DNA of 64,000 nucleotides from Peptococcaceae bacterium CEB3 (GCA_001029295.1 LDXJ01000054.1:51747-115746); one strand, 5' to 3'; numbered from the stretch's first letter, positions 26,045 to 35,237 are shown. Notes: a model not told the origin generated them from the sequence alone. A program made the numbers and translations.

Positions 26045-27035
26045 CCCTTACCACCCGATCCGCTTTTTTAACGCTCGTCCAACCTGAAACCGCTCCGAGC
26101 CCGTCCATAGCACAATAGTCCATGCTGATCACCTCAGACAGCAGTTTCCTATTGTGGACAAGATCGATTAGATAACGTTCATCTTTCGTCTGCGCCGTTT
26201 GGGCGTGGGTCAGAATATTTAAGGGCCGATAAACCGGAGCATCCTGGATGCGTAAGGCCTTAAATACCCTTTGGTCGCATTCCCGCCGCACGGTGAGGGC
26301 GGAGAGAACTGTCATACCCAGACCGGCCGAGACCACTTGCTTAATGGCCTGGGTGCTGCCCAACTCCATCGTAATGTTGAGCAGGCTCGGGTCAAACCCC
26401 TGTTCCTCGAGTGCCAGCTCCATGACCTTGCGGGTGCCGGAGCCAACCTCCCTGACGATCATCCGCTCCTGCGGCAGTTCCGCCAAGCTAATAGAATCAC
26501 GCTCCGCCCAGGGGTGGTGATACGGGATGACAACCACCAGTTCATCCTGCCAAAAACTTTCAATTTTTAAGTCCCTGTTGGGAGGGATCGGGCCCTCAAT
26601 AAACCCGATGTGAATATTCTTTTCCAGTACATCCTGGCTAATCACTTCCGTATTGGCTATTTTTACCTTGAAGTCGATGTCAGGACGCACCCGGTACAAA
26701 TATGCTAAAAGATGGGGCAGCACATACTCCCCGATCGTCAGAGTCGCTCCCAAATAAACCTCGCTGCGTTTGTCTTCACCCAGGGCATTGACCTGTTCGC
26801 GCGCTTCGTGCAGCATGTCCAGGATCTTGCAGACATTGTCGTAGAAAACTTGCCCGGCCCGGGTTAACGTGACTCCTTTGTTCGTACGATCTAAAAGGCG
26901 TGCCCCATAATGATCTTCCAAATTCTGAATTTGCAGGCTGATGCTCGGCTGACTCATATGCAACTTCTTGGCCGCCAGCGTAATGTTCTTACTCTCGGCT
27001 ACCGTTTTGAAGACGAGGAACTGTTGCTCGCACAT
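26004..27035 (-). CDS. LysR-family transcriptional regulator
   Basis: 343 aa, GGAGG before the ATG at 27035. N-terminal winged HTH (FKTVAESKNITLAAKKLHMS followed by QPSISLQIQNLEDHYG), then a LysR substrate-binding domain (VYLGATLTIGEYVLPHLLA, VIPYHHPWAERDSI, REVGSGTRKVMELALEEQG) of the CysL/YwfK-like group. The last 40 residues are a polar Gly/Ser-rich extension not usual for the family; that part overlaps the nitrilase start. Being downstream of dsrN it may regulate sulfur genes, but that is only context. Confidence 0.9.
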   Translation of the reverse strand: MCEQQFLVFKTVAESKNITLAAKKLHMSQPSISLQIQNLEDHYGARLLDRTNKGVTLTRAGQVFYDNVCKILDMLHEAREQVNALGEDKRSEVYLGATLTIGEYVLPHLLAYLYRVRPDIDFKVKIANTEVISQDVLEKNIHIGFIEGPIPPNRDLKIESFWQDELVVVIPYHHPWAERDSISLAELPQERMIVREVGSGTRKVMELALEEQGFDPSLLNITMELGSTQAIKQVVSAGLGMTVLSALTVRRECDQRVFKALRIQDAPVYRPLNILTHAQTAQTKDERYLIDLVHNRKLLSEVISMDYCAMDGLGAVSGWTSVKKADRVVRGAGSGDSSGAIPG

Positions 27036-27145
27036 CCGCGAAAGCCTCCTTTAACTGGACGCAAACAAATGCAGACGCCAGACCACGCCCGCATAGACGC
27101 CTTTCCGCCGTTTCCCGAAGCACCGGACCACTGCGGCGGACACTC

Positions 27146-27179
27146 TATAACGATTATTATACCACGAATAAAAGTTATA
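27146..27179 (-). promoter_or_regulatory. LysR promoter region with inverted repeat
   Basis: TATAAC (27146-27151) and GTTATA (27174-27179) form an inverted repeat around a minus-strand TATAAT (27156-27161). This is the layout expected for an autoregulatory LysR site; the -35 is poor. Confidence 0.45.
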
Positions 27180-27191
27180 AACAGGCGATTT

Positions 27192-28829
27192 TCAAGATGC
27201 GCAAGCCGATTCCACTTTCCCGTCCTTCAGATCAACCGCTTTCTCCCTGCGATACTCTCTGGCCAAGCGTACAAAACTCTCGGCCCAAGAGGGATTGTCC
27301 TGAGCATGAATATGGTTGTAAGCCGCAAAAACCCGGCCCCTCATCAATCCGTCATGCTCACCGTCTATACCGTGTCCCCGCTCCACCGTTAAACCCCAGT
27401 GACAATCACCGGGCACGTTGACAAGGCGGGAATTGTGAAACTCATGTCCTCGCAGCGACTCTCCTTCTTCAAACCAGGGGCAGCCGGGGGAGACCTTCAT
27501 CACTGTATAGCCATGTCCCTGGGGTTTGCCCTCCATGACGGTATCCACGGGCAAGACACCCGCCATTTCATACCTTCCCGTTCCGGTCACAACAGTCCGG
27601 CCCAGATACATGAGCCCGCCGCACTCAGCATAGATAGGCATGCTCACCGCAGCCTTGCGGATAGCCAAGCGCAACGAAACATTGCGCTCCAGCTCGGCGG
27701 CGAACACCTCGGGAAAACCTCCGCCGATATACAGCCCGTCCACGGTATCCGGCAACTCAGCGTCTGTCAGGCTGTTAACGAGGACCAAACGCGCTCCCAT
27801 ATTCCTGAGCGCCTCAAGATTCTCCGGATAATAGAAACTGAAAGCTTGGTCGCGGACTATGCCCAGGGTCACCTCTTCGGCCGCAGGGCTCTTCTCAGCC
27901 GTCCCTTCAACCGATTCTCCTGCGGGTACCGCTTCGGCCTTTGCCCGCGCTTCTCCGTGCACTTCTGTGGAGAGATTCCTTTTGCGAGTCCTTTCTCTTT
28001 CATCCGGGCCAGCCAGAGCAAATAACTTCGCCAAATCGACATTCGCGGCAACCGCGTCCGCCAGCCTGTCCAACACTTCCTCAGGCCCGCGGCTCTCTTG
28101 GCAAGTGATCAAACCCAGATGCCGGTCCGGAACGGTCAATCGTTCATCCTTCGGCAGAGCCCCCAACACAGGAATTGAGCAGTACGCTTCGATCGCTTCC
28201 CGCATGATCTTTTCTTGCCGGGCTCTGGCCACTTTATTGAGAATAACCCCGGCAATCCGAATCTCGCTGTCAAAGTGCTGGCACCCCAATACCAAGGCCG
28301 CGGCGCTCCGGGTCATGCGGGTCGAGTCCACGACCAATATGACCGGGCTGGCGGTAATCTTGGCGATCTCGGCACTGGAGCTGCTCCCCTTCAGATCAAG
28401 GCCGTCAAAAAGCCCCATCGCCCCTTCAATGAGGCATAGGTCCGCCCCTTCGGCATTTCTCACCAGGGAGTTGACGATGCTCTCCGCGCTCATCAGGAAA
28501 CTGTCCAGGTTCCGACATTGACGGCCGGCAGCGGCTGTGTGCCAGCCGGGGTCAATAAAATCCGGGCCTTTCTTGAAGGGTTGTACAATCAGACCGCGAC
28601 GCTGCCATGCGCGCAACAGTCCCAAGGTAACGGTCGTCTTTCCGCTCCGGCCTTGCAGAGCACCAACCAGCAAGCGGGGTATACCCGAAGCGGAACGCTC
28701 GACTGCGTCAGGGTCTAAGGCGCCCGCTTCGGCAAGCGGAAGCCCCGGACTGCCCCCCGGAGGGGTCGGCATAACACCCTCGCAGCCGGAGTCCGGCTGA
28801 ATAAACTCACTTCTCGTCACTGTCGACAT
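27192..28829 (-). CDS. dsrN: Cobyrinate a,c-diamide synthase-like amidase DsrN
   Basis: 545 aa. A P-loop ATPase domain (LLVGALQGRSGKTTVTLGLL near residue 55) and a C-terminal class I glutaminase domain with nucleophile Cys in YAECGGLMYL and His/Glu later (GHEFHNSRL) match the CbiA/CobB family. In dsr clusters this protein is DsrN, thought to amidate siroheme for DsrAB; CbiA of cobalamin synthesis is the alternative. Position at the end of a dsr cluster favours DsrN. Residues 1-48 and an acidic insert at about 270-305 (ERTRKRNLSTEVHGEARAKA) are extra relative to the family. Confidence 0.85.
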   Translation of the reverse strand: MSTVTRSEFIQPDSGCEGVMPTPPGGSPGLPLAEAGALDPDAVERSASGIPRLLVGALQGRSGKTTVTLGLLRAWQRRGLIVQPFKKGPDFIDPGWHTAAAGRQCRNLDSFLMSAESIVNSLVRNAEGADLCLIEGAMGLFDGLDLKGSSSSAEIAKITASPVILVVDSTRMTRSAAALVLGCQHFDSEIRIAGVILNKVARARQEKIMREAIEAYCSIPVLGALPKDERLTVPDRHLGLITCQESRGPEEVLDRLADAVAANVDLAKLFALAGPDERERTRKRNLSTEVHGEARAKAEAVPAGESVEGTAEKSPAAEEVTLGIVRDQAFSFYYPENLEALRNMGARLVLVNSLTDAELPDTVDGLYIGGGFPEVFAAELERNVSLRLAIRKAAVSMPIYAECGGLMYLGRTVVTGTGRYEMAGVLPVDTVMEGKPQGHGYTVMKVSPGCPWFEEGESLRGHEFHNSRLVNVPGDCHWGLTVERGHGIDGEHDGLMRGRVFAAYNHIHAQDNPSWAESFVRLAREYRREKAVDLKDGKVESACAS

Positions 28830-28876
28830 CCGGCTCCCTCCTTGACTCCGCGCTTTGCTCCAGCTCCGCCCGCGTC

Positions 28877-28909
28877 AGCAAGGAAGCGCTCTCAGAACGC
28901 TTCCTTGCT
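28877..28909 (-). other. Strong hairpin between dsrC and dsrN
   Basis: Perfect 12-bp stem AGCAAGGAAGCG (28877-28888)/CGCTTCCTTGCT (28898-28909) with a 9-nt loop. No T-run follows on the minus strand, so it is probably an RNA 3'-protecting hairpin or processing site behind dsrC rather than a classical terminator. Confidence 0.7.
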
Positions 28910-28954
28910 CCCACTCAGCCTGCATCCGTTCAATCAGGCGCACCCGGTCATTGA

Positions 28955-29269
28955 TCAAACACATCCGGTCGGCTTCGGCAGCCCTGCGATCTTGCAAGCT
29001 CCCTTTCCTGGGCCGCTTGGGAACAGGGCATAGATCGTTTGCAGGTCGCGGTGGCTGTCTTTCACCATTCTCCGCACCGGAGGCGCGACATTAAAATCCT
29101 CGTAATATTTACGCAGATAGTTGATGATCTCCCAGTGCTCGTCAGTGAGCTCGACCTCCTCCGTCTTGGCCAGGAAGTTGGCCACCTCTACGTCCCACAT
29201 GGACGCGTCTTCCAAAAACCCGTCTTCGTCCAAAGGAATGTGCCTGTCTCCTACAACTATTTCCGCCAT
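28955..29269 (-). CDS. dsrC: DsrC, sulfur-carrier of dissimilatory sulfite reduction
   Basis: 104 aa, AAAGGAGG before the ATG. DsrC accepts sulfur from DsrAB as a trisulfide and delivers it to DsrMKJOP. The C-terminal arm ACKIAGLPKPTGCV carries both functional cysteines (Cys92 and Cys103, CX10C), which separates true DsrC from TusE-like proteins. The TDEHWEIINYLRKYY and PPVRRMVKD segments are also typical. It stands alone between an 18-bp repeat array (upstream) and a strong hairpin (downstream), so its dosage may be set separately. Confidence 0.97.
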   Translation of the reverse strand: MAEIVVGDRHIPLDEDGFLEDASMWDVEVANFLAKTEEVELTDEHWEIINYLRKYYEDFNVAPPVRRMVKDSHRDLQTIYALFPSGPGKGACKIAGLPKPTGCV

Positions 29270-29378
29270 TTCTCTTCCTCCTTTAGGATTAATAAATTCA
29301 GCGCCTAATTCCTGAGAATCAAGGCAAAAGTTAAGTCACAAACCTGCTCCGGGTCCCGGAATCACCCCCCTTCATGGT

Positions 29379-29450
29379 CATTCTCTCTCGGGGTTGCATT
29401 CTCTTTCAGGGTAACATTCTCTTTCAGGGTAACATTCTCTTTCAGGCCCC
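29379..29450 (-). repeat. Four 18-bp tandem repeats between dsrP and dsrC
   Basis: The unit CATTCTCTTTCAGGGTAA (plus strand) occurs at 29397 and 29415 exactly, with diverged copies at 29379 and 29433. On the transcribed strand each unit contains GAGA-ATG. The array is part of a 311-bp stretch (29270-29580) that holds no gene; the rest contains only the dsrC ribosome-binding site and an AT-rich patch. Confidence 0.85.
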
Positions 29451-29580
29451 TCATGTCCACTAGCCACCAGTTCGTCAAGAACCGATTGCTAAGCGCCGGG
29501 GCCGTTTCCGGTTCGTCTTCTCCATAAACCGCTGTTCGCCACGAGCCCCCACCTGTTTGACAGTTGTCTGCCCTGCCCCG

Positions 29581-30735
29581 CTAGGCCCGCTCTTCCCGAA
29601 CCCCCAGGACCACTTTATAGAGGACAGTCAGGATCAAGAGGCCGATGGCATAGACACCGACGACAATCATTAGCTCAGTGGCCGTGGGAGCGTATTGGAT
29701 CACTTGCCCGAAAGGATTGGGCACGAAGCCCGCCAGAATGAGGTTGACGCCTTTATCGAGCCAGGCCGCGATGAAAACAGCCGCCATGGCAAACGGCAGA
29801 ACGCCTTCATTCTTCCGGGTACGCGGAATCACTAGCAAAGCGATGCCCAGCAAGGCCAGAACCGCCGCGGTCCACATGAAAGGAACCAAGTTGTGTTTGC
29901 CGTCCAGGCCTCCGAAGAGGTACTGAAACGCGGCCATGTCCTCCGGTATACGGCTGTAGAAAGCTGTGAACACTTCCAGGAGGAAGAAAAAGACATTCGC
30001 AATCATGGCATAAGCTACAATCTTAGCCAGGGCTTGCAGAGCTTCCTTCCCTACTTTAAAGCTCGAAACCTTACGCAAAACCAGCAGAAAAATTACCAAG
30101 AGAGCCGGACCCGCGGCAAAGGCCGAGGCTAGAAAGCGGGCCGCCATGATCGCGCTCAGCCAGAACGCTCGCGCGGGCAAGCCTGAATAGAGGAAAGCCG
30201 TAACCGTGTGAATCGAGACCGCCCAAGGGATAGCTATATAGGTCAGAACCTTAACCCAGTGCGGATGAGGAAAGCCCTTGCGCTCCGCCCCCAGACTCGT
30301 CCAGCCGATTACGAAGTTCAGCACGAGATAACCGAACAGGACGCACATGTCCCAAAACATCATGGAGTGCGGCGTCGGGTGCAGGATCACGTTCATGATC
30401 CGCATCGGCTGACCTAAATCGACGAAGATAAAGAGAATACACATGACCACACAGGAAACCGCCAGGAATTCCCCGTAGATGACGATTTCTTTAAAATTCT
30501 TGTAGTCGTGCAGGTAGAATGGAATCGCCACCATCACCGCCGAAGCGGCCACCCCAACCAAGAAAGTGAACTGGGCAATATACAGCCCCCAGGAGACATC
30601 CCTGCTCATCCCGGTGACACCCAGGCCAATCTCAAACTGCCGCATGTAGGCCAGAAAACCAGCCAGAATGAGCAGGAGCAAGAAGACAACCCAGGTCCAG
30701 TACCGTTTACCTCCGCTCAAAGCTTTTTCAAGCAC
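29581..30735 (-). CDS. dsrP: DsrP, membrane quinone-interacting subunit
   Basis: 384 aa from the GTG at 30735 (GGAGG 7 nt upstream), overlapping dsrO by 8 bp; the longer frame upstream is a dsrO shadow. NrfD/PsrC-type protein with about ten membrane helices (VVFLLLLILAGFLAYMRQF, ISWGLYIAQFTFLVGVA-type opening, and an FVDLGQPMRI loop). With DsrO and DsrJ it forms the periplasm-facing module of DsrMKJOP that exchanges electrons with the quinone pool. Confidence 0.93.
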   Translation of the reverse strand: MLEKALSGGKRYWTWVVFLLLLILAGFLAYMRQFEIGLGVTGMSRDVSWGLYIAQFTFLVGVAASAVMVAIPFYLHDYKNFKEIVIYGEFLAVSCVVMCILFIFVDLGQPMRIMNVILHPTPHSMMFWDMCVLFGYLVLNFVIGWTSLGAERKGFPHPHWVKVLTYIAIPWAVSIHTVTAFLYSGLPARAFWLSAIMAARFLASAFAAGPALLVIFLLVLRKVSSFKVGKEALQALAKIVAYAMIANVFFFLLEVFTAFYSRIPEDMAAFQYLFGGLDGKHNLVPFMWTAAVLALLGIALLVIPRTRKNEGVLPFAMAAVFIAAWLDKGVNLILAGFVPNPFGQVIQYAPTATELMIVVGVYAIGLLILTVLYKVVLGVREERA

Positions 30736-31549
30736 CGGCTCCGCCTCCTCCGACCAGATAGAACACCGACGGCCCCGTCCCCAGTTCCGGTTTGCGCCGA
30801 ATGGCGTAATGCGTATCCAGGATCTTACGCACATCCGACGTCGGGTCATCCAGGTCGCCAAAGAACATGGCTCCATTGGATGCCTCAACACAGACCGGCA
30901 TCAAGCCCTGATCCAGGCGTTCCATGCAGAAATTGCATTTCTCCACAACCCCTTTGGTCCGGGTCGGGAAGTCGGGGTTTATATCTTTAATGTGAGGCCT
31001 CGGATCCACGAAATTGAAACTCCTGGCCCCGAACGGGCAAGCCGCCATGCAGAACCGGCAACCGATACAGCGATGGTAATCCATCCCCACAATCCCGTCC
31101 GGCCGTTTAAAGGTCGCCTGAGTCGGACACACCCTGACGCAGGGAGGATTTTCGCAGTGGTTGCACATCACAGGGAAATTCTCTTTCTTGATGGCTTCCG
31201 GCAAGTACGGGTCGTCCACACCGTAAAAAGTTCTGGTAAAGGGTTCCTCCCAGGTCCATTTGATCTGATGCTTGCTATCGGGCCCGAAATCCGGAATGTT
31301 ATGGGCCTTGACACAGGCTTCCTCCACCCGCCGGAAATCCGCCTCAGTTTTAAATTTGCTCGCATCTATGACCATAGCCCAGCGTTTGGCATGCAGTGCT
31401 TTGGAACTCACTTTCGTCCCGACGGCATCAGTTGTCGTCTCGGCAGCCGCGGGCTTCGCCTTCGTGAGTACATCCAGCGTCATACCACCGCCAAGGCCGA
31501 CGGCGACAGCAGCGCCCAGCTTCAGGAATTCACGCCGTTCGATCTTCAT
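30728..31549 (-). CDS. dsrO: DsrO, periplasmic iron-sulfur subunit
   Basis: 273 aa, ATG at 31549 overlapping the dsrJ stop (ATGA). The N-terminus KIERREFLKLGAAVAVGLGG is a twin-arginine signal. Ferredoxin-like clusters follow: MCNHCENPPCVRVCPTQAT, CIGCRFCMAACPFGA and CNFCMERL, the pattern of NrfC/DsrO electron-transfer subunits. It sits on the outer face with DsrJ and DsrP. Confidence 0.95.
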   Translation of the reverse strand: MKIERREFLKLGAAVAVGLGGGMTLDVLTKAKPAAAETTTDAVGTKVSSKALHAKRWAMVIDASKFKTEADFRRVEEACVKAHNIPDFGPDSKHQIKWTWEEPFTRTFYGVDDPYLPEAIKKENFPVMCNHCENPPCVRVCPTQATFKRPDGIVGMDYHRCIGCRFCMAACPFGARSFNFVDPRPHIKDINPDFPTRTKGVVEKCNFCMERLDQGLMPVCVEASNGAMFFGDLDDPTSDVRKILDTHYAIRRKPELGTGPSVFYLVGGGGAGA

Positions 31550-31941
31550 TGCGTAGCTCCTTTCTGATGGCACTCCCAGCAATACGGCGTTACCCCGACA
31601 TAGGTGTGACACGTATTGCAAAACTGCTGCTCGTTGGAATGGCACTTAAGGCAGGTGTTTTCCAGGCTGATTGTGAACTTTTGTCCTTGGCTGTTTACAT
31701 AGGTGTACTCGCCGTGGCGCAGAGCCTGGTCACGCCACTCATTGAGCAGTTGCATGTGGTAGGTCCGCATGAACTGCGCCGACCCGACACATTGTTTGGC
31801 CGCCAGAGCGTCAATCGTCGGTGTGTTCAAGGATGGATTGGGCTGGGCATCCGCTTTGCCGATATTAGCCAGAAAGGGTGAAATCAGCAGGACGACAAAG
31901 ATGAAAAGCCCGGCAAATATCTTCTTCCCACCGTAAATCAT
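31546..31941 (-). CDS. dsrJ: DsrJ, triheme cytochrome c
   Basis: 131 aa. An uncleaved signal/anchor (IFAGLFIFVVLLISPFLA, 8-25) precedes three CxxCH heme sites: CLKCH (97-101), CNTCH (108-112) and CWECH (121-125). QCVGSAQFMRTYHMQLLNEW near 50-70 holds the Cys and Met/His proposed as unusual heme ligands in DsrJ. It starts inside the dsrK stop (ATGA overlap). Confidence 0.95.
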   Translation of the reverse strand: MIYGGKKIFAGLFIFVVLLISPFLANIGKADAQPNPSLNTPTIDALAAKQCVGSAQFMRTYHMQLLNEWRDQALRHGEYTYVNSQGQKFTISLENTCLKCHSNEQQFCNTCHTYVGVTPYCWECHQKGATQ

Positions 31942-33548
31942 GCCTCAGCACCCCTTTCCGGCAGCGGCTCACCGCGCATGTCAGTTTCGCGTTTCTTTTC
32001 GCCCTTCATCACTAGGGCATTTCCGACCAGTTCATGCACCCCGCAGACGCCCACGCCCGGCACCCAGTAATCCATCAGGGTGGGCAGCGCCACCCGGTCG
32101 ACCGCGCAGATGTTGGCTAACATATTGACCCCATGCTTTTCCTGAACATACTTGACGGCGTTAGCTCGAGGGAACCCTCCGCGCAGCCGGACTTCCATGT
32201 TTTCCCCCGGATTAAGCCCCGCGCCGCTGCCGCAGCAGAGGGTCTTTTCCCGGATGGTGTCTTCCGGCATCTCGAAGAAATTATTGCAGACGTTCTTGAT
32301 AATATAGCGCGGTTCTTCCAAAATTCCCATGCCTCTCGACGGATTGCAGGAGTCGTGGAAAGTCACCCTCAGGTTGTCATTCCGGCTGGGATCCAGCTTA
32401 ATTTTGTTATGCTTGATGAGGTCCGCTGTAAACTCGGCGATGTGCACCATCTTCGTGGAAGTCGCATTGGTGAACTTTGTCCCCGTAATGGGTGAAACCG
32501 GCTCTTCCAGAAAATCCGCCGGACCGTTCCAGGTGTCCATATACTGGTTCAATACCCGCCACATGTGGCCGCACTCACCGCCCAGAATCCATTTGACCCC
32601 CAGGCGTTTCGCCTCGGCATAGATCTTGGCATTAAGGCGTTTTGCCATCTCGTTCGAAGTGAAGAAACCAAAGTTCCCCCCTTCGCCGGCGTAGGTGCTC
32701 CAGGTATAATCAAGTCCCAATTCCTCAAATAGCATCATATAACCCATGCAGGTATACATGCCCGGGTCGGCGTAATAGTCACCCGACGGCACCACAAACA
32801 GTATTTCAGCCCCTTTGCGGTTGAACGAAGGGGTAATGTTGATCCCCGTCAGCGTCTCAATGTCCTCCACCAAATACTCTATATTGCTCACCATGGTGTG
32901 GGGCTCCAGTCCGACATGATTCCCTTTCATATAGCAGTTGGCCACCGGCCCTGAAATCCACTCTGTATTAAGACCCAGGAGATTAAGGAGCTCACGCCCC
33001 ATAATCGTGATCTCTGCCTGGTCAATCCCATATGGACAAAATACGGAACAACGGCGGCATTCCGTGCATTGATAAAAGTAGTACCACCACTCCTTCAATA
33101 CATCAACCGTCAAATCCCGCGCTCCCGCCAAACGGCCGAAGAGGCGCCCTGACTTGGTAAAGTAGCGCCGATAAACGGAGCGCAGAAGTTCGGCCCGCAA
33201 AACCGGCATATTCTTCGGGTCGCCCGAGCCCATGTAGAAGTGGCACTTGTCGGCACAGGCTCCGCAGCGGACACATACATCCATGAACAGCTGAAATGAG
33301 CGGTATTTGCCCAGACGATCAGCCATCCCCTCCAGAACCGTATCCTTCCACTCCTCCGGCAGTTTCCAATCTTCCTCGCCGGGAGACCAATCCCGGGCAT
33401 TGGGAAACCCCACGGCTTGGAGATCTTTGCCTTTTGCGCCATGGCAGTAAGTTCCGGGCTTGAAATCTACCGGCAAATCCATCCAGGGCGTCTTAGGAGG
33501 CTTGTAGCTAATTTGTAATAAGTCTTCCTGCTTCGGTAGTTTCGCCAT
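31938..33548 (-). CDS. dsrK: DsrK, cytoplasmic catalytic iron-sulfur subunit
   Basis: 536 aa, HdrD-like. Two 4Fe-4S motifs: C92-C95-C98-C102 (CVRCGACADKC) and C161-C164-C167-C171 (CTECRRCSVFC). CCG-type cysteines follow in GGECGHMW, FHDSCNPSRG and TLCCGSGAG, which hold the unusual cubane that reduces the DsrC trisulfide. It pairs with DsrM. 7-bp gap after dsrM and ATGA overlap with dsrJ. Confidence 0.96.
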   Translation of the reverse strand: MAKLPKQEDLLQISYKPPKTPWMDLPVDFKPGTYCHGAKGKDLQAVGFPNARDWSPGEEDWKLPEEWKDTVLEGMADRLGKYRSFQLFMDVCVRCGACADKCHFYMGSGDPKNMPVLRAELLRSVYRRYFTKSGRLFGRLAGARDLTVDVLKEWWYYFYQCTECRRCSVFCPYGIDQAEITIMGRELLNLLGLNTEWISGPVANCYMKGNHVGLEPHTMVSNIEYLVEDIETLTGINITPSFNRKGAEILFVVPSGDYYADPGMYTCMGYMMLFEELGLDYTWSTYAGEGGNFGFFTSNEMAKRLNAKIYAEAKRLGVKWILGGECGHMWRVLNQYMDTWNGPADFLEEPVSPITGTKFTNATSTKMVHIAEFTADLIKHNKIKLDPSRNDNLRVTFHDSCNPSRGMGILEEPRYIIKNVCNNFFEMPEDTIREKTLCCGSGAGLNPGENMEVRLRGGFPRANAVKYVQEKHGVNMLANICAVDRVALPTLMDYWVPGVGVCGVHELVGNALVMKGEKKRETDMRGEPLPERGAEA

Positions 33549-33555
33549 GACTCTT

Positions 33556-34545
33556 TCACTCCGTTTCCACCGGAACTCCGGCTTTCTTCATCTTCTCCTT
33601 GAACTCAGCCTCATACTCGGCATAGGAGTGAACGTCGACCGGATAATTCCACGGATTTATGTGCCTGACCCTGCGGCTGTTGTTCGCCATGTTGCGCGTC
33701 GGGCTGAGGAAAATCCCCCCCGCGTGCATCAATTTGCTCCAGGGGAAATAGGCAAAGAGGCTGCTGACCAAGAAAATATGAATGAAAAAGATACTGCCAA
33801 TATCCGCGGGGACCGTCGGTCTCAAGGTCACAAGCCCAAGTGCCAGTTCTTTCACACTCACGACGTCCACTCTGAGGAAATAGCGCATGATGATCCCGGA
33901 CGTGGCTATTCCTAAGAGAAGAAACAAGGGAAAGTAATCGGACGCCAAGGAAATATATCTGACTTGCGCCACGAAGAGCCTGCGCGCCAGAAGATAAAGT
34001 AAAGCGGCTACAATGATAATATCTGTAATATACAGGATGGGCAGACCTATTTGCAGAAAGCTGTCCAAGCCATCGAGTCCCTGAAGGAGTGAAGGGACCG
34101 GATCCAGGAAGAACCGGAGATGTCTGAGGAGGATGATCAGCATAGACCAATGGAAAGCGAGCCCACCCAGCCACAGCCATTTCGCTGAGCCGAAGCCGAG
34201 TTTATCTCCTCTTTTTTCTGTCTTCAGATTGCGAAAAAGCGAACGAAAAAACAGGATCTCCAGGATCATCCTTCCCACGACTCCGGCCGTCCCCGAAGGA
34301 TTTTCAATTTTGTTTTGCTTGATCCAGGGCAAGGATTTCTGCTGACCGCAGGTGGTGGGAATACAGAAAGGCACGGGAGAGCGTCCCCACTTTAAAATGC
34401 GATAGATAAAGCCAAGCGCGAAGATCAGAAAAGCCAAATAGGGTATACCCACGCCGAAAACGGTATACAGTCCGGCGACCCCCGTCCCCAGCCAGGCAAT
34501 GAGAACCAGCGCCAGTACGGCCACTAAAGAAGACCAGATTTTCAT
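33556..34545 (-). CDS. dsrM: DsrM, membrane cytochrome b subunit
   Basis: 329 aa from the ATG at 34545 (GAGG 6 nt upstream). NarI-like membrane protein with about six helices. WLWLGGLAFHWSMLIILLRHLRFF supplies two His heme ligands, and further His are in the later helix. It oxidises menaquinol and passes electrons to DsrK. First gene of dsrMKJOP. Confidence 0.94.
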   Translation of the reverse strand: MKIWSSLVAVLALVLIAWLGTGVAGLYTVFGVGIPYLAFLIFALGFIYRILKWGRSPVPFCIPTTCGQQKSLPWIKQNKIENPSGTAGVVGRMILEILFFRSLFRNLKTEKRGDKLGFGSAKWLWLGGLAFHWSMLIILLRHLRFFLDPVPSLLQGLDGLDSFLQIGLPILYITDIIIVAALLYLLARRLFVAQVRYISLASDYFPLFLLLGIATSGIIMRYFLRVDVVSVKELALGLVTLRPTVPADIGSIFFIHIFLVSSLFAYFPWSKLMHAGGIFLSPTRNMANNSRRVRHINPWNYPVDVHSYAEYEAEFKEKMKKAGVPVETE

Positions 34546-34563
34546 CTCACACCTCATTTCTCC

Positions 34564-35103
34564 TTAGGGGTTATTGGTTTGATCTGATTTCCGGTTCTCT
34601 TCCGCTCGTTCGCCAGGCCTGTTAAATCCGGAAATTCTTCTCATCTCATTCATTCTCAATTCGAAAACCTGTAAGCGACAGCTTTCGTAAATGTCGAAAC
34701 TTAAAAGGAGCAAAGCGTCAATCCGATCTTCCAATTCACGAAGTTCGCCCAGCCGGGATTCTCCGGTCCAATCGCCCGGAAGCGCCGAACGGATAATTTC
34801 CTTTAAGCCGAACAGAAACCCCACAGCGTTGGAAGGAGTTAAGTCCTGAACGGCCCGCAGGCGGATTATACCGTCCAGAGGTTTCACAAAATTATTCGGA
34901 TTGGACCCATTCAGCAGTTCCGTCAGAATCTCGGCCGCATTGTCGGCTATCCTGTGAACGGCGGGATTGCGGAAACGGTCTTCTTTGTCCTTCAATAACT
35001 CAGTTGCCCCTTCGGGGTAGGACCCTTCGATGCTGTCGAGCCATTTTTTCAGTAGTTCAGGGAATTTTTTTTCAAGGATTGTGCGAATACTTTCAATAGC
35101 CAC
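34564..35103 (-). CDS. RsbRD N-terminal domain protein in dsr cluster
   Basis: 179 aa, GTG at 35103 with GAGGGG 8 nt upstream. All-helical (IESIRTILEKKFPELLKKW, NAVGFLFGLKEIIRSAL, LEDRIDALLLLSFDIYESCR), matching the RsbRD_N/globin-like sensor fold; no kinase or STAS part is present. I recall such proteins between dsrD and dsrMK in Firmicutes dsr clusters. A sensing or complex-assembly role is possible; no function is established from sequence. Confidence 0.75.
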   Translation of the reverse strand: MAIESIRTILEKKFPELLKKWLDSIEGSYPEGATELLKDKEDRFRNPAVHRIADNAAEILTELLNGSNPNNFVKPLDGIIRLRAVQDLTPSNAVGFLFGLKEIIRSALPGDWTGESRLGELRELEDRIDALLLLSFDIYESCRLQVFELRMNEMRRISGFNRPGERAEENRKSDQTNNP

Positions 35104-35197
35104 CTTCAGCACCCCTCTAAAACGTGGAATTTGAAACCCGCAGCCAGAGGCCGGGAGTGGCCGCACCCACCCTCAACTTCCCGATTCGCATCACCGG

Positions 35198-35237
35198 GCT
35201 CAGGCACGCTCCCGTCCCAGCGGAATCGCGCCTGAGC
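35198..35237 (-). other. Hairpin between dsrD and RsbRD-N gene
   Basis: GCTCAGGC (35198-35205) and GCCTGAGC (35230-35237) form an 8-bp stem in the gap that splits dsrABD from dsrMKJOP. No T-run follows, so attenuation or processing is more likely than full termination. Confidence 0.4.

Noticed and set aside
26004..27035. LysR gene as a direct regulator of dsr genes
   Set aside because: Only proximity supports it; no shared operator was seen at the dsr promoter, so I kept it as a generic LysR.
29379..29450. Possible CRISPR array
   Set aside because: The 18-bp units are contiguous with no spacers and no cas genes are present.
30668..31567. 299-codon plus-strand ORF
   Set aside because: Antisense of dsrO, with no initiation signal.
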